Origin: Aminipila luticellarii
GTDB lineage: Bacteria > Bacillota > Clostridia > Peptostreptococcales > Anaerovoracaceae
Length of the DNA stretch: 64,000 bases
NCBI RefSeq assembly: GCF_004103735.1
Contig: NZ_CP035281.1
Span: forward strand, 2,666,001-2,730,000
Reading direction: 5' to 3'
Each line of letters starts with the position of its first letter. Positions within the stretch are counted from its first letter, which is position 1. Shown in pieces: positions 38,036-47,307 of this stretch. The notes beneath the pieces were generated by a model. It did no database searches and was not told the origin of the DNA. It saw only the letters and a program-made list of their open reading frames with translations. A program made the position numbers and the translations under genes.

Positions 38036-39751
38036 CTAGCAGTTTTTACGATTTGGACAGTGCGGTCTGGTGCAATGTCTGCAGTCATGGTTACAATCTC
38101 CCATATCCTGCTTTTGTCCGGCCCATTTTCCCTGAACGCCGTCTCCATTTCTGAGTCCTTTTTTGTCATCCTTTACAGAATCCGACGCAGCACTGTTCTT
38201 ACGCTTGTTTGCTCCGCCTATAGGCTCTTCCTCTTTGTATGCGCTCATATCATAGCCAAGAGCTTCACTTTCTTCAATATGTTTCTTGTATTCTTCTTCC
38301 TTCTTTTTGGCTTCTTCAGTAACCTTATTCAGTTCATCAATATATTTCGCCTGATACGAGGTCTCTTTTTTTTCAGGGAATTTAAAATTCAAGGTCTTTT
38401 CAAGCAAGCGAATGGCTGCTTCTCTATATCTCTTGGACAGAACGCCCAAGGACGCCATGATATATTCATTGTCTACCAGAATTTCCGCATGTTCGCTGGG
38501 GAACAGAAGCATACCGGTATCATTATGCTTCGCGATTTCCTGCATGAGCTCTACCCGGTGAGGCAGCCTTGTAAGGGCTCCGCCGGTTCCTACGATGTAT
38601 TTGACCTGTGTCAGATCTTTTCCTTCTGCTACAGAGCTTCTTCCCGTCGGTCCGTAAATGTATCTTATTTTTCCCGCATGACGCTCCACAGCTTTTAAAA
38701 CAGCTTCTTTTGTAAGCCGCTCTACCAGCTTGACTTCGTCCTCGTTCTTCGGGATGGCTACATATGTCTCCAAGGTCTTATCCAGGTCTATGCCCATTTT
38801 TTCACACTCTTCCCGGAGCTTTTCTTCGCCAATCGACTCAATTACTTTCATTCTGTTGACATAGACGCCCAGATCTCCCTCTACGGTTCTCTTTGCTTTC
38901 GGTTCCGGCGAGATCATAATACGCGCGATCTGATCGGATTCGGTTGCAACGGAATGAAGATCTGTAGTCGCTCCGCCTACATCCAGCACAATTAAATCCC
39001 CTATACATTCATAAAGAAGTTTTGTACATTCCATGACCGCACCCGGAGTCGGGATGATCGGGCCGCTTACCATATCCCGTACATGCTCCATGCCCGGTGC
39101 ATTCGTGATATGCTCCTCGAAAGCATCCTGTATCACCTTCCGGCACGGCTCCACATTCAGGTCATCAATCTTAGGATATACATTCTCCACATTGTAAAGC
39201 TTCATCCCGCTTTCTTCATCAAAAATCAGCTTCATTTCCTCCTGATTTTCACAGTTGCCCGCATAGATGACCGGTGTTTTCAGCCCCATAGAGCGGATCA
39301 TTTCCGCATTATCAATCGCAGTATCCCGTTCACCGTAATCCACACCGCCTGCTATGAGGATTAAATTAGGATTGATTTCTTTTATCTTTGCAAGGTCTGT
39401 TCTGCGAAGCTTTCCTGCCGTAACGTAGTGGATAATGCCTCCTGCTCCCAGTGCCGCTTCTTTGGCTGCCTTTGCCGTCATGTCGTAAACTAACCCGTGA
39501 ACTGTCATTTTCAAACCGCCGGCAGCTGATGAAGTAGCCAGCATTTCGTCATACTCCAGACTATCGATATTCATTTTTTTGCACAAATCGTCAATGGCTC
39601 CCTGAAGACCGATCCTTACATCTCCGTCCAAAACGGAAGTGGGTGCCTGCCCCTGTGCCCAAAATACAGGAGTATCTGTTTTAATATCATTAAATGCGTT
39701 TACTACCGTAGTAGTCGACCCTATTTCAGCTACTAAAATATCAACCTTCAT
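38036..39751 (-). CDS. GlmL/MutL-type protein of the ornithine cluster, with Cys-rich tail
   Basis: 571 residues of the actin/Hsp70-like GlmL/MutL family. The N-terminal phosphate loop AEIGSTTTVVNAF, LILIAGGVDYG and a second phosphate loop LDVGGATTDLHSV are visible. Members sit next to B12-dependent mutases and are thought to assist or reactivate them; here the mutase is OraSE. After residue 440 comes a charged coiled-coil, and the last 19 residues hold five cysteines (553, 557, 560, 565, 571) in a CxxxCxxCxxxxC pattern that could bind a metal or cluster. AAAGGAGAA precedes the ATG. Separated from oraE by a 186-bp gap with a hairpin. Confidence 0.88.
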   Translation of the reverse strand: MKVDILVAEIGSTTTVVNAFNDIKTDTPVFWAQGQAPTSVLDGDVRIGLQGAIDDLCKKMNIDSLEYDEMLATSSAAGGLKMTVHGLVYDMTAKAAKEAALGAGGIIHYVTAGKLRRTDLAKIKEINPNLILIAGGVDYGERDTAIDNAEMIRSMGLKTPVIYAGNCENQEEMKLIFDEESGMKLYNVENVYPKIDDLNVEPCRKVIQDAFEEHITNAPGMEHVRDMVSGPIIPTPGAVMECTKLLYECIGDLIVLDVGGATTDLHSVATESDQIARIMISPEPKAKRTVEGDLGVYVNRMKVIESIGEEKLREECEKMGIDLDKTLETYVAIPKNEDEVKLVERLTKEAVLKAVERHAGKIRYIYGPTGRSSVAEGKDLTQVKYIVGTGGALTRLPHRVELMQEIAKHNDTGMLLFPSEHAEILVDNEYIMASLGVLSKRYREAAIRLLEKTLNFKFPEKKETSYQAKYIDELNKVTEEAKKKEEEYKKHIEESEALGYDMSAYKEEEPIGGANKRKNSAASDSVKDDKKGLRNGDGVQGKWAGQKQDMGDCNHDCRHCTRPHCPNRKNC

Positions 39752-39805
39752 ATTGTTCTCCTTTTATATCCCTCTCTTAGCGCAATTCTTATCACAATAT
39801 GAAAT

Positions 39806-39835
39806 AAGGGCGGGCTTTCATTACGGCCCGCCCTT
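39806..39835 (-). terminator. Strong GC-rich hairpin between oraE and the GlmL-type gene
   Basis: Perfect 10-bp arms AAGGGCGGGC and GCCCGCCCTT with a 10-base loop, followed on the minus strand by a short T-rich tract. It may act as an attenuator that lowers expression of the GlmL-type gene and orr, or as a processing/stability element. Confidence 0.6.
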
Positions 39836-39937
39836 GGTTTTGTTGAAGCCCTGCTCACATCTATGATGTGGCCGCAGGTCTCATACCGAATTTTCAGCAG
39901 CTAAAGCTGCGAAAACCTTTCAGTTCATATTGATGGT

Positions 39938-42148
39938 TTACAGATCGCCTCTGCGTCTCATTGCTTCTTCTGCTAAAAAAGTAGCAACATCTATACCGTG
40001 GGAATCTCTTCCAAAACCTTCATCAATTCCTGTCTTTCGAGCTTCTTCCGGAACAACCTGTGTACCGCCGGCAGCAATGATCACTTTATCACGGATGCCC
40101 TTTTCGATAGCCAGCTCATTGATTCTCTTCATATTCTTGTAGTGGACATTGTCGTGTGAAATAATCGTAGAAGCAAGGATTGCATCTGCATTTAGCTCTA
40201 CGGCTGCATCCACCAGCTTTTCTACCGGAACGGAGGTTCCAAGGTATTCTACCTGAATGCCCCATTTTTCAATACCGCCATGCTTAATATTGATGATTTC
40301 ACGAAGTCCTACGGAGTGTTCGTCTTCTCCCACTGTACCGCAGACCACCTTCATCGGATGATCGCCGAACTCTTTGTAAAGAACTTCATCGCTCAGATAA
40401 TGCGGTTCAGGCGGAATGACCAGTTTGGAAGGATCTACGTCAAAGGTAACTTTACCCTTCATTTCAATTCTCGTACCCTCTGCTTCCTGAAGAACTTCCT
40501 TACTGATTACTTCTGGGCTCTCCAGTCCGAGTTTGGTACCGATTTCAAGAGCAGCTGCTTCTGCTACCCTGGTATTGGCCGGAATGCACATGGTCAGGAG
40601 AATCGTGCCGTCTGCGCACCATTCTACTTCCGGTTTCAGTGCTTTGCCGTCCAGATATTTCTTCACATTGGCAATTCTTACATCAACGCAGTCTGTTTCA
40701 TCCAGCTCGTCGATGAATACGATCTTGCTTCTGTCTTCAAAGGTACAGCCGCCGATCAAAGCAGACGGATTCTCAGGATCTCCGCCGTACTGCTCCACGT
40801 TGTTATAACCAAAGTGAGCCGTTACCGGAGCCATGTAGTCTTCTGCTCTCTCAAAGATAAAGCCATAGCCTACGCCGCCTTCGATCTTTCTTGCAATACC
40901 GTCGCCGTTTCTTTCAGGATATCTGGCAGAATCAACGAAGAAACCTTCCTGTACTGCCTGAAAATATCCGCCAACCTGAATGATTTCTTCCATGAACAGG
41001 CAGGCTCTTTCCTTAATGTCTCTGGCCATGTCTCTTAACGGACCGTCCTTCTTTAATTCAACCATTTCCATCAAGCCGTCCAGACCGATCAAGGTCTGCT
41101 TTGCATTGTCGCAGGCTTCGATGTTGTAGATATGCCAAGGAACGTTTCTTCCTTCATCCGGCGTAATCGTAGACTGAATATCTGCACTGGTCAGCTTGGA
41201 GATCAGCATGTTCAGAACGTGGGTCACCGTTGCTTCTCTTGTGGAAGAACAGATATACTTGGTGTTCTGCTGTGCTCTCATTTTATATCTGCCGCAGATG
41301 TCTCTCAGTGCTACTGCATATGGCAGATCCATATATACGCAAGGAGCAGGAGTTGCAGTAGGCGGTACTGTTGATAAGCTGATCAGTTCAGGCTTGATAC
41401 CAACCTTTTCTGAGAATAAAGCGTTAATTGCGTGCTGTACGATCAGCTCAGGCATTACCTTCCAGGCCTCTCTTGCCGTTGCGTTGGCATTGTGTGCGCC
41501 ATCGATCTGAAGCATTTCAGCCCAGGCCATAACCTTCTTGGATTCACAGGCATCAACGAAGGATCGTACGCAGTTGATATCTCTGTAAAGTACATTGTAC
41601 TGAGGATCCTGGTGAGCCCCGTTGATTCCTTCTTCTGCAAACATAACCGCTACGTCCGGACCTGCAACGCCGGATACATAAGAATGGTAATTGATTGGAC
41701 GGCCAACCTCATCCTCGATCAGATCAAGAGCCTTTCTCTGTGCTCTGACCTGTTTTCTTGTGATAGGAACACCGCCGATACCCTGTGGAGTACCTTCCAT
41801 CAATCCGTCGATATGAGACTGACCCATATGTCTGATAACCATGATATGATCTGCGCCATGCCATGCAGCCATTCTCATTCTTCGAATATCATCTTCAAAT
41901 CTTCCGGAGGCGATTTCTGTTGTAATAACAGGCAGCGGCTGCGGATCGATGTCTCCGAAGAATTTTGCAGGAGGAAGTCCTACACTGTTCTTTAAAGGCT
42001 CTGAGCAATCATGATATTCAAAAGGTCCCATTTTGATTCCGGGAGCAGGGGTTCTCCAGTGCCAGCCTCTTCTTCTCGGTTCATACTTATCAAGGTCCTT
42101 CAAGATGTTTTGAACATCTAATTTTTCATTATGTTTTAATTCTGTCAT
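39938..42148 (-). CDS. oraE: D-ornithine 4,5-aminomutase, large subunit
   Basis: 736 residues. With OraS it moves the terminal amino group of D-ornithine to C4, making 2,4-diaminopentanoate, using adenosylcobalamin and PLP. The C-terminal Rossmann domain carries the cobalamin motif DEHSVG (D609, H611), and K622 in IINIKHGG lies eleven residues after that His, matching the PLP lysine spacing known for OraE. The N-terminal TIM-barrel part (MAAWHGADHIMVIRHMGQSH) is also typical. AAGGAGGGA precedes the ATG. It follows oraS by 14 bp. Identification is secure. Confidence 0.97.
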   Translation of the reverse strand: MTELKHNEKLDVQNILKDLDKYEPRRRGWHWRTPAPGIKMGPFEYHDCSEPLKNSVGLPPAKFFGDIDPQPLPVITTEIASGRFEDDIRRMRMAAWHGADHIMVIRHMGQSHIDGLMEGTPQGIGGVPITRKQVRAQRKALDLIEDEVGRPINYHSYVSGVAGPDVAVMFAEEGINGAHQDPQYNVLYRDINCVRSFVDACESKKVMAWAEMLQIDGAHNANATAREAWKVMPELIVQHAINALFSEKVGIKPELISLSTVPPTATPAPCVYMDLPYAVALRDICGRYKMRAQQNTKYICSSTREATVTHVLNMLISKLTSADIQSTITPDEGRNVPWHIYNIEACDNAKQTLIGLDGLMEMVELKKDGPLRDMARDIKERACLFMEEIIQVGGYFQAVQEGFFVDSARYPERNGDGIARKIEGGVGYGFIFERAEDYMAPVTAHFGYNNVEQYGGDPENPSALIGGCTFEDRSKIVFIDELDETDCVDVRIANVKKYLDGKALKPEVEWCADGTILLTMCIPANTRVAEAAALEIGTKLGLESPEVISKEVLQEAEGTRIEMKGKVTFDVDPSKLVIPPEPHYLSDEVLYKEFGDHPMKVVCGTVGEDEHSVGLREIINIKHGGIEKWGIQVEYLGTSVPVEKLVDAAVELNADAILASTIISHDNVHYKNMKRINELAIEKGIRDKVIIAAGGTQVVPEEARKTGIDEGFGRDSHGIDVATFLAEEAMRRRGDL

Positions 42149-42162
42149 CTTTACGTCCCTCC

Positions 42163-42528
42163 TTATTTAAACAAAGCGGCTGCTTCATCCCAGCACTTAC
42201 CTTGAGCCAGCATTTCTCCTGCTTCTCTGATGGAAATGCTTTTCTCTTTTGATAACTTATATACAACATGACCTGTACCATGCGCCATCAAGCCTCTGTC
42301 CATGCAGCCCTCCACGATTTTCTGCGTATCAAGGGAGGAAATGCCCATTCTTAACAGTACGGCTCTTTCAACAGAAGGAGTTGTATTTTTTCTGCCCAGT
42401 TCAAGAAGCGGATCTACTACTTGTGCTGTTAATTCCCAGAATCGGTTATAAAGTTCTTCATCAGTAAGATTCGCAATGTGTTTGCGTCTTTCTTGAAAAT
42501 CATCTTCTCTTCTCATTCCTGATTTCAT
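42163..42528 (-). CDS. oraS: D-ornithine 4,5-aminomutase, small subunit
   Basis: 121 residues, the small partner of OraE. RREDDFQERRKHIANLTDEELYNRFWELT and the closing REAGEMLAQGKCWDEAAALF block fit OraS. It completes the heterotetrameric B12 mutase. AAAGGAGA lies upstream of the ATG. It is 39 bp after ortB and 14 bp before oraE, so the three are co-transcribed. Confidence 0.95.
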   Translation of the reverse strand: MKSGMRREDDFQERRKHIANLTDEELYNRFWELTAQVVDPLLELGRKNTTPSVERAVLLRMGISSLDTQKIVEGCMDRGLMAHGTGHVVYKLSKEKSISIREAGEMLAQGKCWDEAAALFK

Positions 42529-42567
42529 TCTTCATTCTCCTTTTTTTAATATAAAGTTTACGTTATC

Positions 42568-43974
42568 TTATAAACTCTTAATAACATCCTTAACAAAGTC
42601 CACGTTTGTCTTTGTTTCTGCTGCAAGGAATTCCAGATCAGCCTGTGTCGGATTTGTTACGTTGTGTACTTTGCAGGCTTTTTTAATCAAAGAAGCTCTG
42701 AAATGGTTGATGTCCGCATCCACGCACTTAAAGAAACTTGGATCCTTTGGAAGGATAACATTTACGCCCGGTTTTTCATCCTTTGGATTTCCGAATAGCA
42801 CTTCTATTCCATTATCTCTTGCAAAAGAAAGCTGAGGCTGAACATGCTTTCCGGCACCGGTGTATTCTGTTTCACTTACTACGATGATCTCATCTTCAGG
42901 CAGTTCCTGAGCAAGTGAGAATGCCGCCGCCAGAGAAGTGTTTCCGGCAGGTCCTCTTTCAATACCTTCCAGATTTGCAATAGCCTCTGTCATATACATT
43001 ACTTCGCCCTGAGATACGGTTACGTAACGATCCATATAGCGAAGCGGTCTTGCCGCACTTCTAGGAACATCGGAATGATCCGGATCCGTTGCATAAGGAA
43101 CCCCAAATCCGGTATGTCCTGTCGTGCAGGATTTCATGTTGAACTGCTTGTCTGAAGCCATGTGAAGACCTGTAAGGTCAATGGAAGCTGCTACGATCTT
43201 TGTGTCCTTCGCTCCAGCCTTGATCAGACCGCGGGCAGTTCCGGTAACCATTCCGCCGCCTGCATTTGTACAAACCACCATGGCCGGGTCTTTCCCTAAC
43301 TTTTCACGGCACTGAACCGCAATTTCATATCCTAGCGTTTCGATACCTGCAATACCAAATGGCGAATACAGGGATGCGTTGAAATATCCTTTATCTTCCA
43401 GTATGGATAAAAACTCGTAGAACAATTCCGGTCCCACGGTAAGCTGAACAACTTCCGCGCCCAAAGCTTCACACTTTCTGGCTTTTTCAATGATTTCCGG
43501 CTGGCCTACTCCGTGTGAGTCAAAGCATTCCTGACAAATGACGCATTCCAGTCCCTGCATAGCTGCCTGTGACGCAACCGCTGCCCCGTAGTTTCCTGAG
43601 GTTGCTGCAATAACACCTTTATATCCCAGCTTCTTAGCATGAGCCACCGCGCAAGCTGCTCTTCTGTCTTTAAAGCTTCCGGATGCATTTGCTGCTTCAT
43701 CCTTTGCAAAAATCCTTGCACCATATCCCGGCTTTGCATACTTTCTTGCCAGCTCTGTTAAATTTCTCAGTTCAAGAAGCGGTGTATTGCCGACTCCTGT
43801 TCTGCTCTGAATTCTGTTAATTTCATCCAGAGTATACTCTGTTGATTTCATCAGAGCTTCATAATCGAACGCGATCGAACCGGATTCAAATTCCTCATAG
43901 TCCAAACCGAGAGCTTCTTTCATGATATCATTGGATCTTCCCATGACGGAATCATAGTCTTTTGCTAATGCCAT
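42568..43974 (-). CDS. ortB: 2-amino-4-ketopentanoate thiolase, beta subunit
   Basis: 468-residue fold-type II PLP protein. The PLP lysine is K102 in NASGSFKDRRA and the phosphate loop is SGNYG (126-130). With OrtA it cleaves 2-amino-4-ketopentanoate with CoA, giving alanine and acetyl-CoA, the energy-yielding end of oxidative ornithine degradation. Its ATG overlaps the OrtA stop by one base (TAATG), with GGAGGTG upstream. Family and context agree. Confidence 0.95.
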   Translation of the reverse strand: MALAKDYDSVMGRSNDIMKEALGLDYEEFESGSIAFDYEALMKSTEYTLDEINRIQSRTGVGNTPLLELRNLTELARKYAKPGYGARIFAKDEAANASGSFKDRRAACAVAHAKKLGYKGVIAATSGNYGAAVASQAAMQGLECVICQECFDSHGVGQPEIIEKARKCEALGAEVVQLTVGPELFYEFLSILEDKGYFNASLYSPFGIAGIETLGYEIAVQCREKLGKDPAMVVCTNAGGGMVTGTARGLIKAGAKDTKIVAASIDLTGLHMASDKQFNMKSCTTGHTGFGVPYATDPDHSDVPRSAARPLRYMDRYVTVSQGEVMYMTEAIANLEGIERGPAGNTSLAAAFSLAQELPEDEIIVVSETEYTGAGKHVQPQLSFARDNGIEVLFGNPKDEKPGVNVILPKDPSFFKCVDADINHFRASLIKKACKVHNVTNPTQADLEFLAAETKTNVDFVKDVIKSL

Positions 43975-44273
43975 TATTTGTCACCTCCGTACATGATTTC
44001 TCTTAACTGCTTATCAATCTGAACTAACTCAGGAATAAATTTACCATAGCTGTGCTTCCAGTATGGATTTACCTCTAAAAGCGTTCCTTTTTCGATTCGA
44101 TTTGCTGCAGTCATTATCGTTACTTCATCACCGATTTCTGCATCTGCCTGCAGAAATCCTTTGGTCCACATTTCAAGTGGGCATTTTTGGGTGTCTTCAG
44201 GAAGTTTTGCAGTTCTCTCTTCGGCTTTTAACACAATCGAGTGAATCCTGACCCATTCACCTTTTTTAACCAT
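43974..44273 (-). CDS. ortA: 2-amino-4-ketopentanoate thiolase, alpha subunit
   Basis: 99 residues. GEWVRIHSIVLKAEERTAKLPEDT and the ANRIEKGTLLEVNPYWKHSYG segment are the OrtA signature; the fold is a small beta-barrel that binds OrtB. AAAGGAGAA precedes the ATG. One-base overlap with ortB implies coupled translation and 1:1 subunits. It lies 159 bp after ord; no clear terminator was seen in that gap. Confidence 0.94.
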   Translation of the reverse strand: MVKKGEWVRIHSIVLKAEERTAKLPEDTQKCPLEMWTKGFLQADAEIGDEVTIMTAANRIEKGTLLEVNPYWKHSYGKFIPELVQIDKQLREIMYGGDK

Positions 44274-44432
44274 TTTGATTCTCCTTTTTTAGATTGCATA
44301 AGACACCCCTGCCGATCCCAAGAGTGTCCTGTACATCACTGTTTTCAATTTTTTCAATTACTTAATACTGTTTAGCATAAATAATTTATCCATAAACTCG
44401 ACTTATTAAACGTTTTAAACGTTAATAGCTTA

Positions 44433-45494
44433 CTATTTTACTATTTTGCATTCTTCGCAGATCTGATCTCTTACGTCTCCCATCAGTGCTCTAGGAACAG
44501 GAATATCGATCATTGTCTTTAGACCCGGTCTTGCATTGATTACATGTGGAATGGTGTTAAGAATCATAGCCATTGTTCCGATTCCGCCTTCAATTTCAGG
44601 TGTGTTAGCCATGTTTACCGGCGGAACTCCCTTGATCTCTACATAGTCACCAGTGTGCACACCAACCTGCTCTGGTTCGATCTGCTGAGGGTGATCCATT
44701 TCGATCTTTTTCTCTCCGTCAACATAGCCCCAGCCTTTCATTGCTACGCCGGCAACCTGCCCTGCCTTAGCAAATCCATAAGGGGATTTTCTATCTACAT
44801 CTGTTACGATTGGTTCCATATCCTGTTCAAATTTATCCAGCTTCCATCCTAAAGCTGTGGTAATCATTCCTACGGATTCGGCAAAACCAACGTGGCCAGC
44901 CATCGTTCCGTCTGCTTTTCTCTTGTTGAATTCCTCGACCTCCATACCGATTCCCTGTTCTTCCATTACAGCAGGTCCAAATGGGGATAAGCTGTTTACT
45001 CTTCTGGATACGATATGGTCTACTGTTTCGCAGGCACCTGTCCATAAAATTACTAATAGATCCATGATAAGGCCAGGGTTGATTCCCGTTCCAAGTACGG
45101 TTACGCTGTTTTTCTTAGCAATTTCATCTAATTTCTTTGTAAGTTCCGGCTCCTGAGCCTGAGGGAATGCCATTTCTTCTGCAGAAGTGATAACATTGAT
45201 TCCTCTTTCCATAACAAATACCAATTTGTCATATACCTTGCTTGTAAAAGAGTCTGTGCATACAACTACGATATCAGCAGAACCCGGCTTAATCACATCT
45301 TCAGCCGTGCCAACAATGACATCTTCTCTGTCTCCTCTTTCTATGCCGGGAACGACATCATATAGGCTCTTTCCTAATTTAGCGCCGATATCGATCGCAC
45401 CAACAATATCAATGCCCTTTTTCTTCGTGATCATCTTTCCGATTCCGCCGCCCATGGCACCAAGACCCCAGAGAATTACTTTTACATTTTCCAT
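44433..45494 (-). CDS. ord: 2,4-diaminopentanoate dehydrogenase
   Basis: 353 residues. An N-terminal Rossmann motif (WGLGAMGGGIGKM, 9-21) binds NAD(P). The enzyme oxidatively deaminates 2,4-diaminopentanoate to 2-amino-4-ketopentanoate, between the OraSE and OrtAB steps. Family-typical segments include GTGINPGLIMDLLVILWTG and HVGFAESVGMI. It is the first structural gene after the sigma-54 promoter, with AAGGGAGAG before the ATG. Identification by family and gene order is secure. Confidence 0.95.
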   Translation of the reverse strand: MENVKVILWGLGAMGGGIGKMITKKKGIDIVGAIDIGAKLGKSLYDVVPGIERGDREDVIVGTAEDVIKPGSADIVVVCTDSFTSKVYDKLVFVMERGINVITSAEEMAFPQAQEPELTKKLDEIAKKNSVTVLGTGINPGLIMDLLVILWTGACETVDHIVSRRVNSLSPFGPAVMEEQGIGMEVEEFNKRKADGTMAGHVGFAESVGMITTALGWKLDKFEQDMEPIVTDVDRKSPYGFAKAGQVAGVAMKGWGYVDGEKKIEMDHPQQIEPEQVGVHTGDYVEIKGVPPVNMANTPEIEGGIGTMAMILNTIPHVINARPGLKTMIDIPVPRALMGDVRDQICEECKIVK

Positions 45495-45612
45495 AACTTA
45501 CTCTCCCTTTCATTCCAATAAATATTAGATTTATTCTAATTAGTTAAAAAGTTTTATGGCCGGGGATCATCTGAAAGGTTTTCAGATTACCCGCGCAACA
45601 ATTATATGTTAC

Positions 45613-45628
45613 GCAAGCTTCGTGCCAA
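45613..45628 (-). promoter_or_regulatory. Sigma-54 (-24/-12) promoter of the ornithine operon
   Basis: Minus strand TTGGCACGAAGCTTGC: GG and GC are separated by exactly ten bases, and TGGCACG-N4-TTGC matches the consensus completely. It lies 119 bp before the ord start and its activator gene is adjacent. Confidence 0.9.
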
Positions 45629-45721
45629 TTAAAAAAAGTGGCTAAATTCCAACATTTGTCGTTTTTTAACGGTTATAGCTTCTTTGAATTTGTAAAATTT
45701 TCTGTAATATTTCATAAAAGT

Positions 45722-45758
45722 GCAAATATATTTGCGCCAAATAAGCAAATATATTTGC
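45722..45758. promoter_or_regulatory. Two palindromic activator boxes upstream of the sigma-54 promoter
   Basis: The exact 14-bp palindrome GCAAATATATTTGC occurs at 45722-45735 and 45745-45758, centres 23 bp apart (about two helical turns) and about 100 bp upstream of the promoter, the normal place for enhancer sites of a sigma-54 activator. Confidence 0.75.
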
Positions 45759-45819
45759 ACTTTTTACTATCATGCTATGTTTCTTCTTGGTTTTGTACAA
45801 TCATGCTCCGCTTATTTTC

Positions 45820-47211
45820 TTAAATCTGATATTTTTTTATTTTATGCTGCAGAGTCTGTCTTTTAAGGCCGAGCACCTCGGCTGTTTTAGAAATATTTCC
45901 GCCAAAATCCGCCATTTTTTCCTTGATAATGTTGATCTCTAAAGACTCGAGATATTGGTCTATGCTCATTTCTTCCGGATCGTAGTCCGCTCCTACATTG
46001 GCAATGGCTGCTTCCTTTGGCATCTGAAGATATTTTTCTGTTAGAACATGCTCCCGATCGGACAGGGACACGGCTGACATAATCAGGTTTTCAAGTTCCC
46101 TCACATTACCGGGGTAGTCATAATTCTCAAGCTTTTCCAAGGCTCCGTCCGAAAGCATCCATAGCTCCTTTTGAAACCTGCTGTTGTGCTTTTCCAAAAA
46201 GTGTTCTATCAGTATGGGAATATCATCTTTGCGTTCTCTAAGAGGCGGAATGCTTATATTTACAATATTTAGACGGTAGTATAAATCTTTCCGGAGCAAG
46301 CCGTTTCTTATAAGCGTTTCCGGCGTTTCATTGACCGTAGCAATAATCCTGACATCAATAGGAATGTCTCGGCTTCCGCCAACACGCCGAATGTAATCTT
46401 CCTGCAGAACGCGCAACAATTTGCTTTGCAATTCATAAGGCATGGCACTTATCTCATCTAACAGCAGTGTTCCTCCGTTAGCCTGCTCAAAGAGTCCTGC
46501 CCGGTCTACGGCTCCTGTAAACCCTCCTCTGGCCGTACCAAAAAGAATCCCTTCCAGCAAACTTTCCGGCAGTGCCGCGCAGTTCTGCGCCAGAAAAGGC
46601 TTATTCCTTCTACTGCTGTTAAAATGAATGCTCTGAGCCATTAATTCCTTTCCGGTTCCGGTTTCCCCATATATGAACACGGCAGCATCGGTTTTAGAGG
46701 CTCTGGCCGCAATATCCAGCTGATGTTTCAGCCTCCTGTTCTGCCCAATAATATCCTTGAAGCTGTATTTTCTGATCTTGGGTTCGGTTACTTTATGTTC
46801 CGGAATCGCCTCTCTCTGAAGTTCTAAAATCGTGTTGGACATAGTTTTAAAATTGGTTATGTCCTTTGCGATTTCAAGGGCTGCCACCACTTCTCCCGAA
46901 TCGTCCATAATCGGAATCGTCGAATTGATCGTCGTGATTTCCTTTCCGTACCGATTCAGATACGTCTGCTGTTTATTGGGCGTCGGCTCTGCTCTCCTTA
47001 AAGCTCTCAAAAGCGTGCTCTCTCCCTCCGGTATATGAGAAAAAACAACTCGGAAAGGCTTGCCGATCACATCCTCTCGATTGGTCTTTTCAAGGGTTGC
47101 CATGGCTTGATTATAAATGATGCTCTTCCCATCCGTATTGACGATGTGAATCCCCTCATCAATAATATTCGCAAGTTCCTGTACAATTTTTTCATATTGT
47201 TTCGCGTTCAT
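45820..47211 (-). CDS. Sigma-54-dependent activator of the ornithine genes (RocR-like)
   Basis: 463 residues: a PAS sensor domain (about 5-120), an AAA+ sigma-54 interaction domain with Walker A GETGTGKE (182-189), the sigma-54 contact loop as GGFTGA (229-234; GAFTGA is usual) and Walker B LLLDEIS (249-255), and a Fis-type HTH at the C-terminus (NISKTAEVLGLKRQTLQHKI). The architecture is that of RocR, which senses ornithine or citrulline in Bacillus. The sigma-54 promoter of ord is 192 bp beyond its stop. Start ATG 47211 behind GAGGTG; an in-frame ATG five codons earlier has a poorer site. Confidence 0.92.
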   Translation of the reverse strand: MNAKQYEKIVQELANIIDEGIHIVNTDGKSIIYNQAMATLEKTNREDVIGKPFRVVFSHIPEGESTLLRALRRAEPTPNKQQTYLNRYGKEITTINSTIPIMDDSGEVVAALEIAKDITNFKTMSNTILELQREAIPEHKVTEPKIRKYSFKDIIGQNRRLKHQLDIAARASKTDAAVFIYGETGTGKELMAQSIHFNSSRRNKPFLAQNCAALPESLLEGILFGTARGGFTGAVDRAGLFEQANGGTLLLDEISAMPYELQSKLLRVLQEDYIRRVGGSRDIPIDVRIIATVNETPETLIRNGLLRKDLYYRLNIVNISIPPLRERKDDIPILIEHFLEKHNSRFQKELWMLSDGALEKLENYDYPGNVRELENLIMSAVSLSDREHVLTEKYLQMPKEAAIANVGADYDPEEMSIDQYLESLEINIIKEKMADFGGNISKTAEVLGLKRQTLQHKIKKYQI

Positions 47212-47307
47212 TTTGCACCTCTGCATTCTTCATTTTGCACAGTAGAAAAAATATTTCTGTTTCTGTAAAAATAAATGGAAATCTAATGTCATTCTATCGC
47301 AAAAAAA

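Larger units (their letters stand above)
45495..45819. other. Regulatory intergenic region of the ornithine operon (325 bp)
   Basis: Holds the sigma-54 promoter of ord and two palindromic boxes, annotated separately. Lies between ord and the activator gene, both on the minus strand. No coding sequence was found. Confidence 0.7.

Noticed and set aside
38060-38698. A 212-codon plus-strand open frame within the GlmL-type gene.
   Set aside because: Antisense, no start context; the coding strand is firmly assigned by motifs.
40280-41038. A long (252-codon) plus-strand open frame within oraE.
   Set aside because: It is the antisense shadow of a highly conserved enzyme, without ribosome site or recognisable domains.
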